Positions 1 to 9,957 of a DNA stretch of 64,000 nucleotides are shown here, in pieces. The translations under genes were made by a program, and so were the position numbers. The notes below the pieces were generated by a model that was given only the letters and a program-made list of their open reading frames with translations, had not been told where the DNA came from and searched no databases. Source of the DNA: Acidimicrobiia bacterium (GTDB lineage Bacteria; Actinomycetota; Acidimicrobiia; Spongiisociales; Spongiisociaceae); the NCBI GenBank assembly GCA_022827785.1, contig JAJEIM010000023.1:1-64000 (forward strand), given 5' to 3'. Each line of letters opens with the position of its first letter. Position 1 is the stretch's first letter.

Positions 1-219
1 CCGGTGGCGGTCAACCCGGACAAGGATCTCAACAAGCTGGCCGAGGAGCGGGAGTGGCCCGTGCTCCGGTTCGCCCGCCCGGTGACACTGCGCAGCCGTC
101 TCGCCGACCTGCCCAGGCCGGTGCCCATCGTCTCGGCGGCGGCCACGGCGTTGGTGGTGGCCGGAACCATCGGCCTATGGATCCGTAAGACCCGGAGAAG
201 GGTGGCCCGCCCCGCCTGA
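1..219 (+). CDS. C-terminal fragment of HAD-IB family hydrolase (phosphoserine phosphatase-like)
   Basis: The reading frame is open from the first base, so the gene begins outside the window and only about 72 residues are visible. The piece starts with PVAVNPDKDL followed by a segment ending WPVLRF, which is the usual end of actinobacterial HAD-IB hydrolases related to SerB. A hydrophobic segment (about residues 40-60, VSAAATALVVAGTIGLWI) followed by a basic tail suggests a membrane anchor at the C terminus. The catalytic DxD motif lies upstream and cannot be checked, so the family call rests on the tail only. Confidence 0.55.
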   Translation, partial: PVAVNPDKDLNKLAEEREWPVLRFARPVTLRSRLADLPRPVPIVSAAATALVVAGTIGLWIRKTRRRVARPA

Positions 220-332
220 CCGGGTACCCGAAACCGGCCCGTCCGCAAGGCGCGCAGACGTCGTCGCTCCGTGGCTTCGGAGGCCAGGCGGCGGGTGCCT
301 GACGGACGCACGCCGGGTGGGGTCATGAATAG

Positions 333-361
333 GATGCCGGACATGGGGCGTGTCCGGCATC
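333..361. promoter_or_regulatory. Perfect 11-bp inverted repeat ahead of the ABC importer operon
   Basis: Arms GATGCCGGACA and TGTCCGGCATC are separated by seven bases and lie 31 bases before the first permease start codon. No T-run follows, so it is not a standard intrinsic terminator. It could be an operator for the transport and pyrimidine genes, or the end of the upstream transcript. The rest of the 220-392 gap shows nothing else recognisable. Confidence 0.45.
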
Positions 362-392
362 GCAGGTCAGAGCCATCCCGGCGCGCGGACCC

Positions 393-1295
393 ATGAGTCC
401 CAACACCCGGCGAGTCCTGTCCGTTCTCGGGATCCTGGCGGTTCTGGTCGCGGTGTGGGAAGGCTACAAGTGGATGGGCACGGCAACGGGCGGCGTCTGG
501 CCGGGCACCGGCGTCGAGTTGCCGGTGCGAACCAACGAGCGTTCGATGCCCCACACGTGGGACGTCGTCATCGCCCTCCTGCGCCCGGCGCGCCGCGGAG
601 GCGACATGTTGCTGCTGGTCCTGCTCAAGGCCGCCCTCTTCACCTGGCGGTCCGCTCTCCTCGGGTTCGTGCTCGGGAGCGCGGTGGGGTTCGGACTGGG
701 AGTGCTGTTCGTGCGTTCGGCCCTCGCCGAGCGCGGTCTCATGCCCCACGTGGTTGCCTCCCAGACGGTTCCCATCCTCGCCATCGCCCCGATCCTCGTG
801 GTCTGGGCAGGTCGGCTGAACGTCACCCGGTGGCTGGTCGTGGCGGTGGTCTCGGCCTACCTGGCCTTCTTCCCGGTCGCCATCAACACCTTGCGGGGCC
901 TTCGCAGCCCGGATGCGACCGCCTCCGAGCTGATGCGGTCCTACGCGGCCACCCCGAACCAGGTGCTCTGGAAACTCCAGGTACCCGCGGCCCTGCCCTA
1001 CCTGTTCCCTGCGCTCAAGATCGCCGCGACCGCGTCGATAATCGGCGCGATCGTCGGGGAGCTCCCCGCCAGCATGCCCGACGGGCTGGGCCGGGCCATA
1101 CTCAACTTCGCCGCGGCCTTCTCCGCGGCCCCCGCGAAGCTCTTCGCGTCCATACTCGTCGCGTCGCTGGTGGGCATCGGGTTTGTCGGAGTCGTTGTAC
1201 TCGCCGAGCGAATGCTGATACCGCCGTCCCGGCGGCTGGAGGACCTCGAGGCCGCAGGCCCGCGGGGTCGGGATCTGAAGGAGGTGGTCGCATGA
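393..1295 (+). CDS. ABC transporter permease (SsuC/ThiX type)
   Basis: A 300-residue integral membrane subunit of the BPD_transp_1 type with about six hydrophobic segments. The conserved cytoplasmic EAA-like loop is visible around residues 165-200 (the ELMRSYAATPNQVLWKLQVP stretch), which docks on the ATPase. It is the first gene of a four-gene importer, and its stop codon overlaps the ATPase start (ATGA). Two different permeases flank one ATPase, so the channel is probably a heterodimer. The substrate is inferred from the neighbours to be a pyrimidine or related N-heterocycle; the permease itself does not reveal it. No clear ribosome binding site precedes the ATG. Confidence 0.85.
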   Translation: MSPNTRRVLSVLGILAVLVAVWEGYKWMGTATGGVWPGTGVELPVRTNERSMPHTWDVVIALLRPARRGGDMLLLVLLKAALFTWRSALLGFVLGSAVGFGLGVLFVRSALAERGLMPHVVASQTVPILAIAPILVVWAGRLNVTRWLVVAVVSAYLAFFPVAINTLRGLRSPDATASELMRSYAATPNQVLWKLQVPAALPYLFPALKIAATASIIGAIVGELPASMPDGLGRAILNFAAAFSAAPAKLFASILVASLVGIGFVGVVVLAERMLIPPSRRLEDLEAAGPRGRDLKEVVA

Positions 1296-2065
1296 GCGCT
1301 CTCTCGCTGAGCGGGGTCGGGAAGGTGTTCAATCCCGGGTCCGACCAGGAGGTCCGAGCGGTCCACGGGATCGACCTCGAAGTCGGGCGAGGAGAGTTCG
1401 TCTCGGTCATCGGACCTTCCGGTTGCGGGAAGTCGACCCTGCTGCGCCTGATCGGTGATCTCACCCCACCCTCTGCAGGCACGGTGTCCGTCAACGGCAA
1501 GACTCCAGCCCGGGCTCGGCTCGACCGTGACTACGGCATGGTGTTCCAGTCCGCCACCCTGCTGGATTGGCGGAAGGTGGCGGCCAACGTGGAGTTGCCC
1601 CTCGAGATCATGGGCATGGGCGAGGCCGAACGCTCCCGGCAGGCGGCCGCCATGCTGGATCTGGTCCAACTCGGCCGGTTCGCCGGCCATTACCCGTGGC
1701 AGCTTTCCGGCGGGATGCAGCAAAGGGTGGCCATCGCCCGGGCGCTGGCCTTCAAGCCTTCCATCCTGCTGATGGACGAGCCGTTCGGCGCCCTGGACGA
1801 GATGACCCGCGAGCGGATGCAGGCGGAGTTGCTCCGTATCCGCGCCGAGACGGGGACGACGGTGGTGTTCGTCACCCATTCCATTCCCGAGGCGGTGTTC
1901 CTGTCGACCCGCGTCGTCATCATGTCGTCCCGTCCCGGAACCATCACGGAAGTCGTGGACATCGACCTCCCCGAGCCGCGGTCCTACGAGACCCGCGAGG
2001 ATCGGCGTTTCTTCGATCTGCTAACCAAGGTCCGCGAGGGACTGAGAGCGGTGGAAGCGTCATGA
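1292..2065 (+). CDS. ABC transporter ATP-binding protein (SsuB/TauB/ThiZ type)
   Basis: A 257-residue nucleotide-binding subunit. Walker A is GPSGCGKST, the Q-loop follows in VFQSATLLDW, the signature is LSGGM, Walker B is LLMDEPFGALDE, and the switch His is in VFVTHS. It energises import with the two neighbouring permeases. The start ATG overlaps the stop of the upstream permease by four bases, indicating translational coupling. The next permease begins two bases after its stop. Length and motif order are typical of nitrate/sulfonate/taurine and thiamine-pyrimidine importers. Confidence 0.9.
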   Translation: MSALSLSGVGKVFNPGSDQEVRAVHGIDLEVGRGEFVSVIGPSGCGKSTLLRLIGDLTPPSAGTVSVNGKTPARARLDRDYGMVFQSATLLDWRKVAANVELPLEIMGMGEAERSRQAAAMLDLVQLGRFAGHYPWQLSGGMQQRVAIARALAFKPSILLMDEPFGALDEMTRERMQAELLRIRAETGTTVVFVTHSIPEAVFLSTRVVIMSSRPGTITEVVDIDLPEPRSYETREDRRFFDLLTKVREGLRAVEAS

Positions 2066-2066
2066 C

Positions 2067-2855
2067 ATGACCGCTCGACGTGAGTTCCTCCGAGTGCTCT
2101 ACCACCGGCTCCCCGCCATAGGGATATTCGTGGGCGGGCTGATCGTCTGGGAGGGCGTGGTCAGAGCCTTCGACATCAAGGGGTTCATACTCCCGGCGCC
2201 CACGGCGATCGCCGCCACGTTCAGCGCCGAGACCGCCGATCTCCTCACCGCCGGGGCCGGCACGTTCTCCACCGCACTGGCCGGCCTCCTGCTGGGCGGC
2301 GCCCTCGCGGTGCTCATGGCGCTGGCGGCCGCCCGGTGGCGATTCGTGCGCGACGGGGCCCTTCCGTTCGCGATCGCGGCCAACTCCACCCCGATCATCG
2401 TGCTGGCGCCGATCGCCAACTCCTGGTTCGGGCTCCGGAGCCCGTTCGCCTCGATCTTCGTGGTGGCGATCCTGGTGTTCTTCCCGGTCATGATCAACCT
2501 CGTCCGCGGGCTCCTTTCGGTTGAGGCGTCCGAGGTCGAGTTGATGGAGTCCTACGCTGCTGGTCGCCTCACCACCCTGTGGAAGCTGCAGCTCCCGAAC
2601 GCGACCCCGTACCTGTTCTCCGCGCTGAAGGTTGCGGCCGCGCTCAGCCTCATCGGAGCGATCGTCAAGGAGTTCTTCGGGGGTTCCCAGGACCGGCTCG
2701 GGCAGTACATCACCACCAAGGCGGGCCTCTTGCAGTTCGAGGAGGCCTGGGCTGCGATCGTGCTGGCCTCGATATTCGGCATCGTTCTCTACAACGTCGT
2801 GGTGCTGATCGAGCGCCGAGTCATCCCCTGGCATGTCTCGGTACGCAATGTCTGA
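2067..2855 (+). CDS. ABC transporter permease (second subunit)
   Basis: A 262-residue BPD_transp_1 permease with the same architecture as the first one. Its EAA-like loop (VELMESYAAGRLTTLWKLQLP) is nearly the same as that of the upstream permease, so the two are paralogues from an old duplication. It begins two bases after the ATPase stop. It likely forms the heterodimeric channel with the 393-1295 product. The following 230 bases hold no gene. They contain a CCC-GAAA-GGG tetraloop hairpin near 2952, but no thiamine riboswitch consensus was found. Confidence 0.85.
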   Translation: MTARREFLRVLYHRLPAIGIFVGGLIVWEGVVRAFDIKGFILPAPTAIAATFSAETADLLTAGAGTFSTALAGLLLGGALAVLMALAAARWRFVRDGALPFAIAANSTPIIVLAPIANSWFGLRSPFASIFVVAILVFFPVMINLVRGLLSVEASEVELMESYAAGRLTTLWKLQLPNATPYLFSALKVAAALSLIGAIVKEFFGGSQDRLGQYITTKAGLLQFEEAWAAIVLASIFGIVLYNVVVLIERRVIPWHVSVRNV

Positions 2856-3086
2856 ACCTGTGCGGGCGACCGGCGCGTGGCCGGTAGCCGGCAAATAAAC
2901 CCTCCCAGGCCGGTGGAGCGCGGGCCCCGGCCACTATCCTCGGGCACCTACCCGAAAGGGTGATAATCAGGAATCCCCAGTGGCCGTCGTGCAGCGCATC
3001 TGTCCTGTACGGGAGGGTTCGGACATGGTTGCGCAAGCTACCGGCAGGGCGGTGATGGGGGCGCGGGCACCATGAAGGGAGGCACG

Positions 3087-4169
3087 ATGAGGAGGCTACG
3101 AGGAGTCACCGCGACGCTGGCGGTTCTGGTGTTGATCACCGCCGCCTGTGCCGCCGAGGACGATGAGCTGACCCCGATCAACCTGCAGCTCCAGTGGGTG
3201 GCGCAGGCGCAGTTCGCCGGTTACTACGCGGCTGTCGATCAGGGCTTCTACGCCGATGAGGGCCTGGATGTGACCATCCTGGAGGGCGCGGTCGAGATCG
3301 TCCCCCAGCAGGTGGTAGCCACCGGAGGCGCCGAGTTCGGCCTGGCCTGGGTGCCCAAGGCCCTGGTTTCCAATGAGGAGGAGGCCGGCCTGGTCAACGT
3401 AGGGCAGGTCTTCCAGCGCTCCGGGACGCTGATGGTGTCCTGGGCCGACTCCGGGATCACGAGCCCGAGCGACTGGGAAGGCAAGATCGTCGGCAACTGG
3501 GGCTTCGGCAACGAGTACGAACTCACGGCCGCCATCGAGAAGTTCGGGGTGAACGTGGGCGAGCTGGTCGCCCAGAGCTTCGACATGGAGGCTCTGCTCA
3601 ACCGGGAGATCGACGCCGCCGAGGCGATGATCTACAACGAGTATGCCCAGGTGCTGGAGGCGACCAACCCTGACACCGGGGAGCTCTACCAGCCGTCCGA
3701 CCTGACCGTGATCGACTTCAACGACCCGTCGATCGCCACGGCGATGCTCCAGGACGCGATATGGGTCACCGAGGCATATGCCGACGACAATCCCGACATC
3801 GTCGAGGCCTTCCTGCGGGCCAGCTTCCGCGGCTGGATCCACTGCCGTGACAGTCCTGACAGCTGCGTGGACATCGTGCTCGCGGCCGGGCCGACCCTGG
3901 GCCGGAGTCACCAGACCTGGCAGATGAACGAGATCAACGGTCTCATCTGGCCGTCGCCCCTGGGCATCGGCGTCATGGACCAGGCTCTGTGGCAGCAGAC
4001 CGTTGATGTGGCCACCAGCCAGGGTGTCATCCAGGGAGTGCCGCCGGCAGGTTCGTACCGGACCGATCTGGCCCAGAACGCGGTGGACGCGTTGGAGGAC
4101 GACGGACTCGACACGGTCGGCAACAGCTGGCGACGGGTCACCGTGGAACTGAACCCGGGCGGCGAGTAG
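3087..4169 (+). CDS. ABC transporter substrate-binding lipoprotein, NMT1/THI5-like
   Basis: A 360-residue periplasmic receptor with a type II signal peptide: basic start MRRLRGV, hydrophobic core, and lipobox ending TAAC at about residues 17-20. The mature part has the NMT1/THI5 pattern, including LQWVAQAQFAGYYAAVDQGFYADEG and a Trp-rich ligand region. The ATG at 3087 is preferred over 3072 because GGGAGG sits six bases upstream of it. THI5-like receptors bind thiamine-pyrimidine precursors or other aromatic heterocycles. Here the downstream genes degrade reduced pyrimidines, which favours a pyrimidine-type ligand; this is inference. Confidence 0.85.
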   Translation: MRRLRGVTATLAVLVLITAACAAEDDELTPINLQLQWVAQAQFAGYYAAVDQGFYADEGLDVTILEGAVEIVPQQVVATGGAEFGLAWVPKALVSNEEEAGLVNVGQVFQRSGTLMVSWADSGITSPSDWEGKIVGNWGFGNEYELTAAIEKFGVNVGELVAQSFDMEALLNREIDAAEAMIYNEYAQVLEATNPDTGELYQPSDLTVIDFNDPSIATAMLQDAIWVTEAYADDNPDIVEAFLRASFRGWIHCRDSPDSCVDIVLAAGPTLGRSHQTWQMNEINGLIWPSPLGIGVMDQALWQQTVDVATSQGVIQGVPPAGSYRTDLAQNAVDALEDDGLDTVGNSWRRVTVELNPGGE

Positions 4170-4335
4170 CAGTCGGGTCAGCCCGCGACATCCGGTAGGG
4201 GCGACTGACTGACGGAACCGGCTAGAGATACGGCGGGGCCGTGGCAGGCATGGTCACGGTCCCGCCCTGTTCGCCGAGGGCGTGCCGCCGGATACGCTCC
4301 TCCCGATGAAGACACGCTGAGGATCGGAGATTGTC

Positions 4336-5178
4336 ATGGCGAACATCGTTCGAGCAGCCCTGCTCCAGGCGGCATGGACCGGCGACAGGGAGTCCATGGT
4401 CGAGAAGGGCGCCCACTACGCGTACGAAGCGGCCGACCGGGACGCCCGGGTGATGTGCTTCCAGGAACTGTTCAACGGTCCCTACTTCTGCCAGGTCCAG
4501 GACGACGACCACAAGGACACCGCCGAAGCTGTGCCGGACGGCCCGAGCACGCAGCGGATGATCGAGGTGGCCAAGGAAACGGGCATGGTGCTGGTCGTTC
4601 CCCTCTACGAGAAGGAGGACGACGGCTTCCTGTACAACACGGCGGCGGTGATCGACGCGGACGGCACCTACCTGGGCAAGTACCGCAAGACCCACATCCC
4701 CCACGTCAACGGGTTCTGGGAGAAGTTCTACTTCCGGCCCGGCAACCTCGGGTATCCGGTGTTCGACACCGCGGTGGGCCGGATCGGCGTTTACATCTGT
4801 TACGACCGCCACTTCCCGGAGGGCTGGAGAGCGCTGGGCCTGGCCGGCGCCAAGATCGTGTTCAACCCCTCGGCCACCAGCCGCGGCCTGTCCATGTACC
4901 TGTGGAACCTGGAACAGCCCGCCTCAGCGGTGGCCAACGAGTACTTCGTGGGCGCGATCAACCGGGTGGGCACCGAGCCCTACGGCGACAACGACTTCTA
5001 CGGCTCCTCCTACTTCGTCGACCCGCGAGGCCAACTGGTGGGCGAAGCGGGCTCGGACACCGAGGAGGAACTGGTGATCAGGGACCTCGACATGGACCTG
5101 ATCGACGAGGTGCGCAAGATTTGGGCCTTCTACCGGGACCGCCGCCCCGACGCCTACGACCCCCTGGTCGCCCCCTGA
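4336..5178 (+). CDS. N-carbamoyl-beta-alanine amidohydrolase (beta-ureidopropionase), nitrilase superfamily
   Basis: Cytosolic hydrolase releasing beta-alanine, CO2 and ammonia from N-carbamoyl-beta-alanine, the third step of reductive pyrimidine degradation. The nitrilase triad is visible as Glu44 (FQELF), Lys118 (YRKTH) and Cys155 (ICYDRHFPE). The 280-residue length and the HIPHVNGFWEKFYF loop are typical of bacterial carbamoylase-type members. GGAG seven bases before the ATG supports the start. Dihydropyrimidinase and semialdehyde dehydrogenase genes downstream make the pathway role likely. A related N-carbamoyl-D-amino-acid or putrescine amidase cannot be fully excluded. Confidence 0.85.
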   Translation: MANIVRAALLQAAWTGDRESMVEKGAHYAYEAADRDARVMCFQELFNGPYFCQVQDDDHKDTAEAVPDGPSTQRMIEVAKETGMVLVVPLYEKEDDGFLYNTAAVIDADGTYLGKYRKTHIPHVNGFWEKFYFRPGNLGYPVFDTAVGRIGVYICYDRHFPEGWRALGLAGAKIVFNPSATSRGLSMYLWNLEQPASAVANEYFVGAINRVGTEPYGDNDFYGSSYFVDPRGQLVGEAGSDTEEELVIRDLDMDLIDEVRKIWAFYRDRRPDAYDPLVAP

Positions 5179-5210
5179 CAGCCGCCGCCCCCGGCGGCCA
5201 TCCCTGTAGG

Positions 5211-5252
5211 GCACAGCTCTAACAATGCGCTGACCTCCAGGTACAGGCTCAG
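5211..5252 (-). pseudogene. Remnant of a VapC-type PIN toxin start
   Basis: Directly after the displaced antitoxin stop, one frame reads LSLYLEVSALLELC, which matches the first beta strand of PIN-domain toxins (normally LYLDTSAL). The catalytic Asp is Glu here and the similarity ends after 14 codons, just beyond the ureidopropionase stop. The initiator codon would be CTG. It is best read as the surviving 5' stub of a deleted toxin gene. The match is short, so confidence is moderate. Confidence 0.5.
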
Positions 5253-5502
5253 CCGCGGTCCTCGTCGATTTTCTCCATGGTGCTGAGGAAGCCTCGCCGT
5301 ACACGGCGGGCGCGAGACCGGAGCGGGCCGGAGGAGTTATCCACCCCTCCGCGATGCCTTGCTCCACCATCGACGCGCCCCCTAGCCCCTCGAGCCTCGC
5401 GACCGGCGTGCCCCGATCGGTCACGATGATCTGCTCACCTGCGGCAGCCCGTCTCACGTACTCCGGCAGATTCGCCTCGAGTTCCCGGATCCCGACGTTC
5501 AC
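5249..5502 (-). pseudogene. Phd/YefM-type antitoxin, frameshifted
   Basis: The GTG-started frame gives a good Phd-family N terminus (MNVGIRELEANLPEYVRRAA, then IIVTDRGTPVARL). After the APA triplet near 5305 the frame goes wrong and would run antisense through the ureidopropionase gene. A one-base shift restores a typical antitoxin tail ending MEKIDEDRG and a stop at 5249-5251. A single-base deletion therefore disrupts the gene. Together with the toxin stub this is a decayed toxin-antitoxin pair sitting between two pathway genes. A sequencing error could mimic the frameshift but not the missing toxin. Confidence 0.6.
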
Positions 5503-5586
5503 GCGGTCACTAGGCCTCGCAACAGGGCCTCAGTGAGCCGCGTCCGGAAGTATCCTGGTAGCTCCACGCGACAACGGAGGGCATCA

Positions 5587-6882
5587 GTGGGAGTCCATGC
5601 CGACCTGCTAGACCGCCACCGGGCGGTGATCCCTCCCTGGGTCGGTCTGTACTACGACGAGCCGATCTCGCTGGTGGACGGTGAGGGCCGGTACGTGGTC
5701 GACGCCGAGGGGAACCGTTACCTGGACTTCTTCGGGGGGATCCTGGTGACGATCGCGGGCCACCGCGTCCCTCGGGTGGTCGAGGCGATCAAGGCGCAGG
5801 CCGATCGGATGCTTCACTCCTCCACCCTGTACCTGATGGAGTCCCACATCGCCCTGGCCGAGCAGATCGCCGAACTGTCGGGCATTCCGGACGCCAAGGT
5901 GTTCTTCGCAAACTCGGGTACCGAGGCCAACGACACCGCCCTGATGCTGGCCACCCAGTACCGCCGCTCCAACCAGGTCCTTGCCGTGCGGGGCAGTTAC
6001 CACGGCAAGTCCCACAGCGCCATCGCGGTCACCGGGAACGCGGCATGGTCGGGGACCACCTTCAGCCCTTTCCAGGTGACGTACGTGCACGGCGGCTACA
6101 AGCTCCGATCCCCGTTCGGAAACCTGCCGGACGACCAGTTCATCGCTCGGTGTGTCGACGACCTCCGCGACCTGCTCGATATCGCCACGGCCGGCAACGT
6201 CGCCGCCATGATCGCCGAGCCCATCCAGGGCGTCGGGGGGTTCATAACCCCGCCGGATGGGATGTTCGGGGCCATGAAGGAGGTGCTGGACGAGCACGGG
6301 ATCCTGTTCATCTCCGACGAGGTCCAGACCGGCTGGGGGCGCACCGGCGAGAACTTCTGGGGATACCAGGCACACGGCATCGTCCCGGACCTGCTCACCT
6401 TCGCCAAGGGGTTGGGCAATGGCATCGCCATCGGAGGCGTGGTCGGGCGGAAGGAGATCATGGACTGCTACCCCGCCAACGCGATCTCGACCTTCGGGGG
6501 TAACCCGATGGCGACCACGGCCGGGCTTGCCACGCTCGAGGTCCTGCTGGAGGAGGACCTCCAATCGAACGCCTACAAGGTGGGAGCGCAACTCAGGAAC
6601 GGGCTCGACCACCTCGCCATGGATACCGAGGAGATCACCGAGGTTCGGGGCAAGGGCCTGATGCTGGGTGTGGAGTTGTCCGATCCCGGCACCGGCCAGC
6701 CCGACGCTGCGCTGACCGGAGCCATCATGGAGGAGGCCAAGGCAGGGGGGCTCCTGATCGGCAAGGGCGGGCTGTACGGGAACGTGCTGCGCATAGCCCC
6801 GCCGCTGTCCGTCACCGAAGCGGAGTGCGACGAGGGTCTGGCCATGCTCGAGACCGCCGTCCGCGGGGCTACCGGCGCCTGA
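5587..6882 (+). CDS. Class III PLP aminotransferase (probable beta-alanine transaminase)
   Basis: A 431-residue cytosolic aminotransferase. Class III landmarks are NSGTEAND, the SDEVQTGWGRTG motif with the cofactor Asp, and the Schiff-base Lys in FAKGLGNG. The GTG at 5587 follows a GGAGG box by six bases, so the longer frame from 5533 was not used. Position between ureidopropionase and dihydropyrimidinase suggests it converts beta-alanine (or 3-aminoisobutyrate) to malonate semialdehyde (or methylmalonate semialdehyde). AGXT2-like or 4-aminobutyrate activity is possible. It lies 31 bases upstream of the hydantoinase gene and is probably co-transcribed with it. Confidence 0.85.
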   Translation: MGVHADLLDRHRAVIPPWVGLYYDEPISLVDGEGRYVVDAEGNRYLDFFGGILVTIAGHRVPRVVEAIKAQADRMLHSSTLYLMESHIALAEQIAELSGIPDAKVFFANSGTEANDTALMLATQYRRSNQVLAVRGSYHGKSHSAIAVTGNAAWSGTTFSPFQVTYVHGGYKLRSPFGNLPDDQFIARCVDDLRDLLDIATAGNVAAMIAEPIQGVGGFITPPDGMFGAMKEVLDEHGILFISDEVQTGWGRTGENFWGYQAHGIVPDLLTFAKGLGNGIAIGGVVGRKEIMDCYPANAISTFGGNPMATTAGLATLEVLLEEDLQSNAYKVGAQLRNGLDHLAMDTEEITEVRGKGLMLGVELSDPGTGQPDAALTGAIMEEAKAGGLLIGKGGLYGNVLRIAPPLSVTEAECDEGLAMLETAVRGATGA

Positions 6883-6913
6883 CAGCCGAGACAATCCAAT
6901 CCGGAGGGAAGCC

Positions 6914-8335
6914 ATGGGAACTGCACTCATCAAGAACGGCACCGTCGTTACCGCCACCGAGACCATGGCAGCCGACGTGTTCATCGAGGACACGAAGGTG
7001 GTTGCCATCATTGCGTCCGGCGGGATCGACCTGGGCCTGGCGGCGGATCGCACCATCGACGCGTCAGGAAAGCTGGTGATACCGGGCGGCATAGACGTGC
7101 ACACCCACATGGAACTTCCGTTCGGGGGGACTTTCGCCGCCGACACCTTCGAGACGGGTAGCCGCGCCGCCGCCTGGGGAGGCACCACGACCATCGTCGA
7201 CTTCGCCGTCCAGACCAAGGGCGAGTCCGCCATGGACGGCTTCGAGCGCTGGATGGCCAAGGCCGAGGGCGAGTGCGCCATCGACTACGGCTTCCACATG
7301 ATCACCGGGGACATCAACGAGCAGACCCTCAAGGAGATGGACATGCTGGTGCACGAGGGCGTCACCTCGTTCAAGATGTTCATGGCCTATCCGGGGGTCT
7401 TCTACTCCGACGACGGCGAGATCGTCATGGCCATGCAGAAGGCCGCCGAGAACGGATCGATGATCGCCATGCACGCCGAGAACGGCATCGCCATCGACGT
7501 GTTCGTGAACCAGGCGCTGCTGCGCGGCGAGACCGACCCGATCCATCACGGACTCGTGCGCAAATCGGTTCTGGAAGGCGAGGCGACCCACCGCGCCATC
7601 CGGCTGGCCGAGGTCACGGGCGCTCCGGTCTACTTCGTCCACCTCTCGGCTCTCGAGGCCCTAGAACAGGTCACCCTGGCCAGGGACGAGGGGCGGAACG
7701 TGTTCGCGGAGACCTGCCCGCAGTACCTGCTGCTGGATCTGGACAACCTCGGAGGGGGCTTCGAGGGCGCCAAGTACGTGTGCTCGCCGCCGCTGCGGGA
7801 CCGGGCGGCCGGACACCAGGAGCGGCTGTGGCGGGGCCTCACGACCGACGACCTCCAGGTGGTGTCGACCGACCACTGCCCCTTCTGCATGGGCGACCAC
7901 CACACGTTCGGAACCCAGAAGCAGCTCGGGCGGGACAATTTCGCGGCGATCCCCAACGGGATGCCCGGGGTCGAGAACCGGATGGAGCTGATCTTCGATG
8001 CGGGTGTCGCGGGCGGTCGCATCAACGCCAACCGGTTCGTGGAGATCACCGCCACGACGCCGGCCAAGATGTTCGGCCTGTTCCCGAAGAAGGGCACCAT
8101 CGCGCCCGGGAGCGATGCGGACATCGTGATCCTCGACCCGGACCGCACGCATACGATCTCGGTGGAGACGCACCACATGGACGTCGATTACTCGGCCTAC
8201 GAAGGCCGGGAGATCACCGGCAAGGTCGAGACGGTCATGTCGAAGGGCAAGGTCATCATCGAGGACGGCCGGTACCACGGCGCCAAGGGCGACGGGGAGT
8301 ACTTGCGGCGCGGCACCACCATGATGCTTCGCTGA
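6914..8335 (+). CDS. hydA: Dihydropyrimidinase (D-hydantoinase family)
   Basis: Zinc amidohydrolase opening the 5,6-dihydropyrimidine ring to N-carbamoyl-beta-alanine, the step before ureidopropionase. The binuclear site is visible as His63 and His65 (DVHTHME), the carbamylated Lys154 in SFKMFMAYPG, later His residues, and Asp in the STDHCPF motif. The length of 473 residues is standard. A GGAGGG box precedes the ATG. It follows the aminotransferase gene by 31 bases. The preceding enzyme, dihydropyrimidine dehydrogenase, is not in the window. Confidence 0.93.
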   Translation: MGTALIKNGTVVTATETMAADVFIEDTKVVAIIASGGIDLGLAADRTIDASGKLVIPGGIDVHTHMELPFGGTFAADTFETGSRAAAWGGTTTIVDFAVQTKGESAMDGFERWMAKAEGECAIDYGFHMITGDINEQTLKEMDMLVHEGVTSFKMFMAYPGVFYSDDGEIVMAMQKAAENGSMIAMHAENGIAIDVFVNQALLRGETDPIHHGLVRKSVLEGEATHRAIRLAEVTGAPVYFVHLSALEALEQVTLARDEGRNVFAETCPQYLLLDLDNLGGGFEGAKYVCSPPLRDRAAGHQERLWRGLTTDDLQVVSTDHCPFCMGDHHTFGTQKQLGRDNFAAIPNGMPGVENRMELIFDAGVAGGRINANRFVEITATTPAKMFGLFPKKGTIAPGSDADIVILDPDRTHTISVETHHMDVDYSAYEGREITGKVETVMSKGKVIIEDGRYHGAKGDGEYLRRGTTMMLR

Positions 8336-8427
8336 CCAGGTGTATCAGTGGCCGGTACGGCAGCCGCCCGAGAGGCGAACGCCACGGCAGAGTGAAGTCA
8401 AGGACCTACAGCACGAGGACGAGGGCG

Positions 8428-9921
<1,494 letters not shown>

Positions 9922-9957
9922 AAGAGGCAAGCAGAACCGAAAGAGGGGATAGGCACA

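Noticed and set aside
1944-2894. Long minus-strand frames opposite the second permease
   Set aside because: Frames rich in Arg, Gly, His and Glu without family motifs arise in high-GC DNA opposite real genes.
2856-3086. Thiamine riboswitch before the THI5-like receptor
   Set aside because: The conserved CTGAGA and the downstream TPP-aptamer segments are absent; only a small GAAA tetraloop hairpin is present.
4924-5502. 192-codon antitoxin-like protein
   Set aside because: Only the first 60 or so residues are Phd-like; the rest is antisense to the ureidopropionase gene and follows a frameshift.
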